From: Solobacterium sp.
Lineage (GTDB): Bacteria > Bacillota_I > Bacilli_A > Erysipelotrichales > Erysipelotrichaceae
Reading direction: 5' to 3'
Assembly (NCBI GenBank): GCA_017543025.1
Contig: JAFYGX010000038.1
Coordinates: forward strand, 1 to 30,968
DNA length: 30,968 nt
The position numbers and the translations under genes are program-made. The notes beneath the pieces are model-generated. The model did not search any database, was not told where the DNA came from, and was given only the letters and a program-made list of their open reading frames with translations. Shown here one piece after another: positions 1 to 6,159 of this stretch. Each line of letters opens with the position of its first letter. The first letter of the stretch is position 1.

Positions 1-74
1 CTGCCTACATCAAGCAGTTGATCCGCGATGATATTGCCGCATTCAATTCAGGAACAGGACGTTACAGCAAATAA
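1..74 (+). CDS. C-terminal end of a short protein, possibly ribbon-helix-helix antitoxin-like (partial)
   Basis: The window opens inside an open frame (codons from base 3) that ends at TAA 72-74. The visible tail is 23 residues, including YIKQLIRDDIAAF and ending GRYSK. A YIKxLIRxDI helix is common near the C-terminus of small ribbon-helix-helix DNA-binding proteins of the antitoxin type, where it forms the second helix; this resemblance is the only basis for the suggestion. The start and most of the protein lie outside the window, so the family cannot be confirmed. Confidence 0.45.
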   Translation, partial: AYIKQLIRDDIAAFNSGTGRYSK

Positions 75-171
75 GAAAAGAGGAAAAAGAAAATGTGCTT
101 GCCCGCACATCTTCCAGTAAATCAAATGACCAAATCCAATTTACAAAATGATTATAACTCAGACAGCCTTA

Positions 172-360
172 TCAATCCATATGCTTTTGTTCAACAGTCA
201 CTTCTGCTTCCGGTGACTGTCGATCTGCAGCAGGAACTCCCGGAAAGCGATATCTACTGGACTGTATTCTGGTGTGTTGAAGAAGCAGGCTGATACTCAA
301 ACCAAGGGCTAATGAAATGCTGAAAAGGATACCAGCAAATCCTTTGTTTCCAAGTTTCAT
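172..360 (-). CDS. Possible small membrane-anchored or secreted protein (62 aa)
   Basis: Unrecognised. The first 28 residues form a classic N-terminal hydrophobic segment (MKLGNKG, then a stretch rich in Phe, Ile, Leu, Ala and Ser), which would be a signal anchor or signal peptide; the remaining 34 residues are polar and low in structure. An AGAGGAAAG ribosome-binding site lies 5 bases before the ATG on this strand. A competing frame on the opposite strand (93-293, 66 residues, also with an AGAGG site) overlaps it and has no recognisable feature. Only one is likely real, and I favour the minus-strand frame for its clean membrane segment. It may be a decayed gene. Confidence 0.3.
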   Translation of the reverse strand: MKLGNKGFAGILFSISLALGLSISLLLQHTRIQSSRYRFPGVPAADRQSPEAEVTVEQKHMD

Positions 361-736
361 ATTATCTTTCCTCTTTCACAAGGGGGATTATACATGATTT
401 TCAGAAACGGCTTCCCGTCGTCTGGAGTTTATGTACAATTCACACGAAGAAAAATGGGCTTCTGCATGAAGCAGGTGCAGACCCTGTGTCAGAAGATGAG
501 GCGCAAGGGATCTGCGGTTCAGATCTTCAGGGGCGTACGTTTCGGCTGTCTTTCAGTTCAGCGGGTTGATCGCGGTTGATATTCTCCTGCGCTTTCAGTG
601 GTGTACCCGAACAGCAAATGGACTTTTGCTTATCAATAGCGGTGAATGATAACGAACCGTGATATGATCAGCAGATATTGGCAGAGTGCATACCGGCAAA
701 CGTCTGTATAATGGAAACAGCAGATCAGAGGCATAA
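361..736. other. Intergenic stretch without convincing gene
   Basis: About 375 bases separate the small minus-strand ORF from the LSm-like gene. The 61-codon frame at 394-579 (+) has no recognisable motif and a Cys/Arg-rich composition typical of chance frames. The only functional signal I can point to is the -10 box just upstream of 737. Confidence 0.4.
707..712 (+). promoter_or_regulatory. Candidate -10 box for the 737-4021 operon
   Basis: A perfect TATAAT lies 24 bases before the first ATG of the operon. The best -35-like hexamer upstream, TTGGCA at 678-683, is 23 bases away, too far for a standard sigma-A promoter, so the promoter is either weak at -35 or depends on an activator. Confidence 0.35.
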
Positions 737-1264
737 ATGAATTTGGCGCAATATGATAAAAAGACAGTACGGATCATCATGGATGACGGTGAGATCTATG
801 AAGGAGTCTGTGTGTATGAGAATCAGGAATTCATGGAATGCGAATTCGGTATTGATGAAAACTGTATTCGCATTGATGACTTCTTATTCCGTGAAAGCAT
901 GATCAGCCGGATCGAACCGATTGCGAAGAAAGGGGAATTTCTGTTCTGCTCAATTCCGCAGAAAACCAGAATTGTCAGTGCGAAGCTGTTTGATCGGATC
1001 GAAGGCAGTGAAGAGATCACGGTTCTGTTTCCGATGGGGCCGGAATGGAGTGATCTGAACAGAGGAGATATCCTGCGTTTTATCAGCCGGGATGAGGAAG
1101 CAGATGTCTGGCATATGGAGATCAGAGACACGCGGGTCTGCACAGAAGAGGAAGCTCAGAGAGCGGAAAACAGCGGCGCAGTGAAATCAGAAGATCTGAA
1201 ACCGGACGCTTCTGAAATATTGCTTATTACTCTGGGCGAGATTACACGGGCAGGTAATAAATGA
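737..1264 (+). CDS. Hypothetical protein with LSm-like N-terminal beta-barrel (175 aa)
   Basis: Function not known. Residues about 5-58 (YDKKTVRIIMDDGEIYEG, an acidic-aromatic stretch, then a hydrophobic strand around ESMISRIEPI) have the shape of the small LSm/Sm-type barrels seen in uncharacterised Firmicutes proteins, where a short strand carrying a DGxxxEG turn opens the fold. Residues 60-140 form a second region with a W-S-D-L-x-R-G-D stretch that recalls ASCH/PUA-like pockets, but I cannot confirm it. The tail (about 140-175) is acidic and probably flexible. ATG 737 follows an AGAGG site at 5 bases. The TGA stop overlaps the ATG of the next gene (ATGA), so translation of the two is probably coupled. 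A role in RNA binding would be inference only. Confidence 0.75.
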   Translation: MNLAQYDKKTVRIIMDDGEIYEGVCVYENQEFMECEFGIDENCIRIDDFLFRESMISRIEPIAKKGEFLFCSIPQKTRIVSAKLFDRIEGSEEITVLFPMGPEWSDLNRGDILRFISRDEEADVWHMEIRDTRVCTEEEAQRAENSGAVKSEDLKPDASEILLITLGEITRAGNK

Positions 1265-2067
1265 AACTTACAGTGCTGGCAGACAACAATACGCTGATCG
1301 ACCGGTATTATCTTGGCGAGCCTGCGTTCAGCGTGTATATCGAAGCAGACGGAAAGCGCATTCTTTTCGACACCGGATATTCCGATGTGTTTCTGAAAAA
1401 CGCAGAGGCACTTGGCATATCGCTGTCCGGGCTTGATGCGATCGTGCTTTCGCATGGGCATAACGATCATACCGGAGGCCTGAAAATACTCCCGGAACGC
1501 TGTGAGGTAAACGGAACCGAGCTGGTATATATGCCGGGGGGTTTCTCACGAAGAAGAGATCAGGGGCTGGAAGTCGGCGCACCGATAACCGAAGAGACAT
1601 GTGAAGCATACGGAATGAAGCTGAATGAAACCGATATGCCGGTTCGTCTGAGCACGCATCTGGTTTTTCTCGGCCGGATTCCCGGATGCACTTCATTTGA
1701 AGCACAGCATCCGATCGGAATGATTCTGCGAAACGGAAAATGGGAAAACGACTTCATCAGAGATGATACTGCCCTGATGTATGAAGGAACAGAAGGCGTA
1801 TTTGTGATAACAGGCTGTTCGCACAGCGGCATATGCAATATCGTTCTGCAGGCGGAAAAACTGAGCGGAAAACCGGTGACCGGAATCCTTGGCGGCTTCC
1901 ATCTGATGGAAAATGCACCGGTGGATGAAACAGCGGAATTCCTGAAAGAACACGTAAAAGGCACTCTGTATCCGTGTCATTGTGTTTCGCTGTACGCAAA
2001 ACACCGGCTGATGAATGAGCTTGCGGTAAGAGAGACCGGAGCGGGCATGTCACTGAACATAGAATAG
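1261..2067 (+). CDS. MBL-fold metallo-hydrolase (268 aa)
   Basis: A metallo-beta-lactamase-fold enzyme of the group annotated as beta-ribofuranosylaminobenzene 5'-phosphate synthase-like or 7,8-dihydropterin MBL hydrolases. The metal site is complete: HGHNDH at residues 65-70 (H65, H67, D69, H70), GCSHSG at 185-190 with H188, a conserved GGFH at 211-214, and PCH ending at H240. The early FDTG motif (36-39) is the usual second strand of the fold. Length and motif spacing fit the family, and the absence of a signal peptide suggests a cytoplasmic enzyme. The substrate cannot be read from sequence. It begins inside the stop of the preceding gene (4-base overlap) and hflK follows after 27 bases, so it belongs to the same operon; any functional link to HflKC is unproven. 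Confidence 0.88.
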   Translation: MKLTVLADNNTLIDRYYLGEPAFSVYIEADGKRILFDTGYSDVFLKNAEALGISLSGLDAIVLSHGHNDHTGGLKILPERCEVNGTELVYMPGGFSRRRDQGLEVGAPITEETCEAYGMKLNETDMPVRLSTHLVFLGRIPGCTSFEAQHPIGMILRNGKWENDFIRDDTALMYEGTEGVFVITGCSHSGICNIVLQAEKLSGKPVTGILGGFHLMENAPVDETAEFLKEHVKGTLYPCHCVSLYAKHRLMNELAVRETGAGMSLNIE

Positions 2068-2094
2068 AAGAACAGAATAACAGGGAGGTGTACT

Positions 2095-3138
2095 ATGACA
2101 GGTTTGTGGATGTTTCTGATGATTATGATTGCGGCCCTTGCGGTTGTGATGACGGTAATCAGACTGGCAAAACCTCAGGCAAACGGAAAGAGTCCGGATC
2201 TGAGTTCGCTGCAGATTGGAAAATACGGGAAATATGTACTTCCCGCCATTGCGGTGATTGCGGTTTTTATCATTATCTCCAGTTCATTTTACTCGGTGTC
2301 GGAAGATCAGCAGGCAGTCATTACAACATTCGGAAGTGTGACGCGTACGGATTCCGCAGGCGTTCATTTCAAGCTTCCGTTTATTCAGAAAGCACATATG
2401 GTTGATGTGACAACACACGGTGCCAGCATCGGATATGTGATCGAAAACTCCAATCAGGACTGGGGCAATAAGGAAAACCCGCAGATGATCACATCTGATT
2501 TCAACCTGATCGATGTGGATTTCTATATCGAGTATAAGGTCAACGATCCGGTGGCGTATCTGTATAATTCGGAAGAACCGGAATATATTCTCAACAACGA
2601 AGCGATGTCTTCCATCCGGGGCATTATTTCCGACTATAAGGTAGACGATGTCATGACGGTGGCGAAGAACGAGATTCAGCAGAAGATCAAGGATTCACTG
2701 ATAGAAAAGCTTGAAGAACGGGCGATCGGCCTGCAGCTGGTAAATGTGATGATTCAGGATGTTGAACCTCCGACCCAGGAAGTCATGAGTGCATTCAAAT
2801 CAGTAGAAACAGCCAAACAGGGAGCGGATACGGCGGTGAATAACGCTAATCGTTACCGGAATGAACAGCTGCCGGCAGCGGAAGCGGACGCAGATAAAAT
2901 TGTTCAGGCTGCGGAGGCATCCAAAGCATCGCGGATCGCGGAAGCGGAAGGTCAGGTATCACGGTTCAATAAGATGTATGAAGAATATGAGAAATATCCG
3001 CTGATCACAAAGAAGCGTCTGTTCTATGAAACAATGGAAGATATGCTGCCGGAGCTGGAAGTGATCATCACCGACGGAAACACACAGTCAATTCTGCCGA
3101 TCGGCGCACTGTATGCATCGGAGAACGGAGGCAACTGA
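2095..3138 (+). CDS. hflK: HflK-like prohibitin-domain membrane protein (347 aa)
   Basis: HflK and HflC form a large membrane cage around the FtsH protease and modulate its access to membrane substrates; that role is known from E. coli and inferred here. The protein has two N-terminal membrane segments (about 4-23 and 48-67), then a band-7/prohibitin domain (about 68-260, starting YSVSEDQQAVITTFG and including GVHFKLPF) and an Ala/Glu-rich coiled coil (about 235-300, AAEADADKIVQAAEASKA). E. coli HflK has one membrane span, so the extra N-terminal span is a difference. ATG 2095 follows GGGAGG by about 8 bases. The hflC start lies one base after this stop, so the two are made together. Confidence 0.88.
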   Translation: MTGLWMFLMIMIAALAVVMTVIRLAKPQANGKSPDLSSLQIGKYGKYVLPAIAVIAVFIIISSSFYSVSEDQQAVITTFGSVTRTDSAGVHFKLPFIQKAHMVDVTTHGASIGYVIENSNQDWGNKENPQMITSDFNLIDVDFYIEYKVNDPVAYLYNSEEPEYILNNEAMSSIRGIISDYKVDDVMTVAKNEIQQKIKDSLIEKLEERAIGLQLVNVMIQDVEPPTQEVMSAFKSVETAKQGADTAVNNANRYRNEQLPAAEADADKIVQAAEASKASRIAEAEGQVSRFNKMYEEYEKYPLITKKRLFYETMEDMLPELEVIITDGNTQSILPIGALYASENGGN

Positions 3139-3139
3139 C

Positions 3140-4021
3140 ATGAAGGAAACGAACAGAAAACCGATTCTGATTACAGCAGCCATACTGGCTGTGCTGATCA
3201 TCGTGCTGAACGCAGCGTATACGGTTACTCAGAATCATTATGTTGTAATACGGCAATGGGGAAAGATCACAAAAGTCAATGATACTCCGGGTCTTGCCTT
3301 CAAGGTGCCGTTCATGCAGACGGCGGAATCCATCACAAAGGAAACACTGTTTTACGATATACCGGAATCGGATGTCATTACCAAAGACAAGAAATCGATG
3401 GTTGTCGACAGCTTTGTGCTCTGGCGTGTGACGGATCCGGAAAAATATATCAAGACGCTGAATGCAGTCAGAGGCAGAGCGGACGAGCGGATTGAAGCGT
3501 CGGTATATAACGCAGTCAAGAATACGATTTCTTCCATGACGCAGGATGAAGTGATTGCTTCACGCGGAGAGGCGCTGACCACCCGGATCACAAATGAAGC
3601 CAACAGTGATATCGGACAGTATGGTCTGGAGATTCTCACTGCTCAGATCAAAACACTGAGCCTTCCGGCAGACAACCAGGAAGCGGTCTATGCCCGGATG
3701 ATTTCAGAACGTGAAAATATTGCGGCGGGGTATGAGGCAAACGGAAATGCCCAGGCACAGAAGATCCGCAATGAAACCGACAAGGAAGTAAAACTTCTGC
3801 TTGCGGACGCAAAAAAGCAGGCTGCGATTCTTGAAGCAGAAGGAGAAGAAGAATACATGAAGATCCTGCAGGATGCATATAACTCGCCGGAGAAAGCGGA
3901 TTTCTATGAATATATCCGGGGTCTTGATTCCCTGAAGGATTCGCTGAAAGGGTCAAAGCGCAAGACGCTCATCCTCGACAAGAACTCTGAGCTCGTAAAG
4001 ATTCTCTATGGGCTGAATTGA
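3140..4021 (+). CDS. hflC: HflC-like prohibitin-domain membrane protein (293 aa)
   Basis: Partner of the upstream HflK in the FtsH-modulating complex (known family role). A single N-terminal membrane segment (about 9-29) is followed by the SPFH/band-7 domain (YVVIRQWGKITKV, GLAFKVPF, VDSFVLWRV) and a C-terminal helical region rich in Ala, Glu and Lys, including the family-typical ISERENIAAGYEANG segment that leads into the long coiled coil. I chose ATG 3140 rather than an in-frame ATG 27 bases upstream, because GGAGG at 3127-3131 sits 8 bases before it and the upstream start would overlap the hflK end. Last gene of the operon; no clear rho-independent terminator follows, only a weak dyad (CTGTGTT 4055-4061 with AACACAG 4081-4087) without a T tract. 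Confidence 0.9.
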   Translation: MKETNRKPILITAAILAVLIIVLNAAYTVTQNHYVVIRQWGKITKVNDTPGLAFKVPFMQTAESITKETLFYDIPESDVITKDKKSMVVDSFVLWRVTDPEKYIKTLNAVRGRADERIEASVYNAVKNTISSMTQDEVIASRGEALTTRITNEANSDIGQYGLEILTAQIKTLSLPADNQEAVYARMISERENIAAGYEANGNAQAQKIRNETDKEVKLLLADAKKQAAILEAEGEEEYMKILQDAYNSPEKADFYEYIRGLDSLKDSLKGSKRKTLILDKNSELVKILYGLN

Positions 4022-4156
4022 ATGTGATATGACCGTATGTGTACGCTGACGGAGCTGTGTTATCAATGATCCGCTTGTGAAACACAGAAAACAAAGGCGT
4101 CGGGGAAAGAAAACTTACCCGGCTGGAGGTAAAGATGCCGACAGCCGCCGGATGCT

Positions 4157-4390
4157 TCAGAACAGGTTCGTCCGCAGGTTCTCCGGCATGGAATGAAACA
4201 TCATCTGAACCACTGTTTCTGCCGACGTTATATTGTCCGTCAGCACCCATTCCCGTATCATGCGGACAGAATCCATACAATAGAATCGAATGCTGCAGAC
4301 AAGCTGTGTATCGAGTGCATCGGTGCCCGGCTTTTCTTTTACAATGATGCATGCAAAGGTCTGTGATTGTTCTGTCTTACCGGATGACAA
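4157..4390 (-). pseudogene. TetR-family regulator, C-terminal remnant
   Basis: This minus-strand frame encodes 77 residues whose second half (FYCMDSVRMIREWVLTD, then SAETVVQMMFHSMPENLR) matches the final two helices of TetR/AcrR C-terminal domains, which typically read FxxxGxxxxIxEWxxxG followed by SPEEhAxhhhxxhP. The N-terminal DNA-binding domain is missing: no helix-turn-helix sequence is found in any minus-strand frame between 4391 and the methyltransferase gene. I read it as the relic of a regulator that lost its front half. The rest of 4022-4487 carries no other recognisable gene; a 70-codon plus-strand frame at 4135-4347 has a good GGAGGT site but overlaps the relic antisense and shows no family resemblance. 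Confidence 0.55.
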
Positions 4391-4487
4391 TGGCCGGATG
4401 AAAGAGAGAAGAAACGGATCACTCTACCAGACGTAGGTGGCTGGAAATCGTAAAGCACCCTACTGTAAAGGCAGGGAGGAATCTGAA

Positions 4488-5363
4488 ATGAATCACTTAA
4501 CCGCAAAAATAAGCTGTTTTGCAAGAGCATATCACACCCGTACAGCCCGGCACCCCATCTTTTGTGATGAAGCGGCAGAACGTCTGCTTGGCAGAGATTA
4601 TGAAATGATCGCTCAGAACATGATGCAGGGGATCGGCTATTTCATGCCGGGATTTCAGGGGAGTCCGGAAGAAGGGCTGCGGCAGATCGCAGACCGACAG
4701 CTTTCGCCGTCTGTACTTGGCAGAAGTGCATTCTGTGAAAACATGCTGGAACAGCAGAATGGGGTTGAACAGTTCCTGATCCTGGCGGCAGGATATGATA
4801 CCTTCGGGATACGGAATCAGGACCCTTCGCTTACGGTATATGAGGTGGATCTGCCGGATGTCATTGATGACAGAAAAAAGCGGATCAGGGAAGCGGGCCT
4901 GTCAGACAGGTCTGTTTCTGCGGCCTGTGATCTCAGGCAGAAAACATGGCCGGCTGTGTTGCAGGAAACCGGATTTGACAGCATGCGGAAGACATTTGTC
5001 AGTATGCTTGGGATCAGCTATTATCTGGAACCGGAAGAATTCCGCCAGCTGATGCATCAGCTTGGCGGTCTGCTGAAAGAGGGCTCATGCATATGCTTTG
5101 ATTATCCGGCAGCGAAAGAAGGAAGGGAAGCTGCAGTGAACCGGCAGCTTGCGTCAGGGGCAAATGAGCCGATGAAGGCGAACTATGACGGAGCTGAAAT
5201 ACAGCGGTTACTGGAACTGAATGGCTTTGTGATCCGGAAACATCTGGGCCCGGAAGAGATGACAGAACAGTATTTCTCCGGATATAACGAAGCAGAACCG
5301 GAGCACAGAATCACAGCACCGGAAGGAGTATGCTATGTCTTCGCCGGCTGCAGAGGAAAGTGA
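4488..5363 (+). CDS. LCMT/PPM1-like class I SAM-dependent methyltransferase (291 aa)
   Basis: Resembles the leucine carboxyl methyltransferase-like (PF04072) family of bacterial SAM-dependent enzymes, whose substrates are mostly unknown. The SAM-binding motif I is LAAGYDTFGIR (about 99-109, the family reads GAGxDTR), and the acidic motif after strand 2 is YEVDLPDVIDDRKKRI (118-133). Later come FVSMLGISYYLEPEEF (a motif IV-like loop) and CICFDYP. ATG 4488 is preceded by GGGAGG with 8 bases spacing; an in-frame ATG at 4437 exists but lacks this site. The regulator gene starts 10 bases after its stop, so the pair is probably co-transcribed. The native substrate is not predictable, and O-methylation of a small molecule is as plausible as protein methylation. 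Confidence 0.8.
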   Translation: MNHLTAKISCFARAYHTRTARHPIFCDEAAERLLGRDYEMIAQNMMQGIGYFMPGFQGSPEEGLRQIADRQLSPSVLGRSAFCENMLEQQNGVEQFLILAAGYDTFGIRNQDPSLTVYEVDLPDVIDDRKKRIREAGLSDRSVSAACDLRQKTWPAVLQETGFDSMRKTFVSMLGISYYLEPEEFRQLMHQLGGLLKEGSCICFDYPAAKEGREAAVNRQLASGANEPMKANYDGAEIQRLLELNGFVIRKHLGPEEMTEQYFSGYNEAEPEHRITAPEGVCYVFAGCRGK

Positions 5364-5373
5364 GGAAACGGAA

Positions 5374-6051
5374 ATGAATCCGTATGTGACCGGAACAGTG
5401 ATCAGAGCGCTGTGGGAACAGAATCATATGACGCAGGCACAGCTTGCAGAGCAGCTCTGCGTCAGCGATAAGGCAGTCTCGAAATGGGAGACAGGAAAAG
5501 GGTATCCGGATATTTCACTGCTGAAGCCGATTGCGGATGCGTTTCATATTTCTCTCACAGAGCTCATAAGCGGGGAGCTTGTCCGTAATCAGAATGTATC
5601 GGGCAATCTGCTGAGGGCGAAGTTTTATGTCTGCCCGGTATGCGGGAATATCTTTCACAGTATGGGAGAGGCTGTGATCCACTGCCATGGGATTCAGCTG
5701 CTTCCCTGTATTCCGGAGATGTCGGATAAAAGGCATAAGATTTTTGTTGAGCGGGCAGAAGATGAATATTATGTGCGGATTGAACACCCGATGACCAAAC
5801 AGCATTTCATCTCTTTGATCGCTGCGGTATCAACGGACCGTCTGCAGCTGGTCAAACGGTATCCGGAAGGAAATGCGGAAGCGAGGTTCCGAATGGATGG
5901 AGTAAAGAGAATTGTTTTCCTCTGCAATCGGGACGGGCTGTTTTACCTGGATATAATCAGAGGAATCGATGATAAGGAAAGCGGCTACGACGATACGGAA
6001 GAACGAAGAGAACTGGAAAAAGCAGCGGCTTCACTGTTTGGAAGCCGCTGA
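5374..6051 (+). CDS. XRE-family regulator fused to a desulfoferrodoxin-like domain (225 aa)
   Basis: N-terminal helix-turn-helix of the XRE/HTH_3 type (about 6-64: MTQAQLAEQL, SDKAVSKWETGKGYPDISLL). From about 83 the protein follows the desulfoferrodoxin/superoxide reductase pattern: CPVCGN (C87, C90), KRHKIFV (H121, cf. EKHVPV), EHPMTKQHF (H138, H144), and FLCNRDGLF, corresponding to CNLHGLW. The Cys ligand (C184) is kept, but the final His ligand of the catalytic iron site is Asp187, and the second Cys pair of the rubredoxin-like site is CH (104-105). It is therefore probably a redox or metal sensor fold rather than an enzyme. ATG 5374 follows GTGAGG; an ATG at 5335 inside the methyltransferase end is possible but less likely. 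It may control its own operon. Confidence 0.83.
   Translation: MNPYVTGTVIRALWEQNHMTQAQLAEQLCVSDKAVSKWETGKGYPDISLLKPIADAFHISLTELISGELVRNQNVSGNLLRAKFYVCPVCGNIFHSMGEAVIHCHGIQLLPCIPEMSDKRHKIFVERAEDEYYVRIEHPMTKQHFISLIAAVSTDRLQLVKRYPEGNAEARFRMDGVKRIVFLCNRDGLFYLDIIRGIDDKESGYDDTEERRELEKAAASLFGSR
6017..6050 (-). terminator. Rho-independent terminator for the GGDEF/EAL gene, inside the convergent gene's end
   Basis: A 10-bp perfect stem (6023-6032 with 6041-6050, loop of 8) lies over the last codons and stop of the XRE gene. Read on the minus strand it is followed one base later by TTTTT, which gives an intrinsic terminator about 110 bases past the EAL gene stop. On the plus strand no T tract follows. 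Confidence 0.6.
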
Positions 6052-6159
6052 CAGGTTCAGATAATTACCGCATATTTGAAGGGGTAAGTATTATTCTTCA
6101 GGAACATCGGAAGTTGGTTTGTTCAGGTGTTTTTCAATAGAGCTGAAAGAGTGGGATCA

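Noticed and set aside
4055..4087. CTGTGTT/AACACAG dyad as terminator of the hflKC operon
   Set aside because: 19-base loop and no T tract on either strand.
4135..4347. A 70-codon plus-strand ORF with a strong GGAGGT site
   Set aside because: Antisense to the TetR relic, Cys/Pro-rich with no family resemblance; may be chance.
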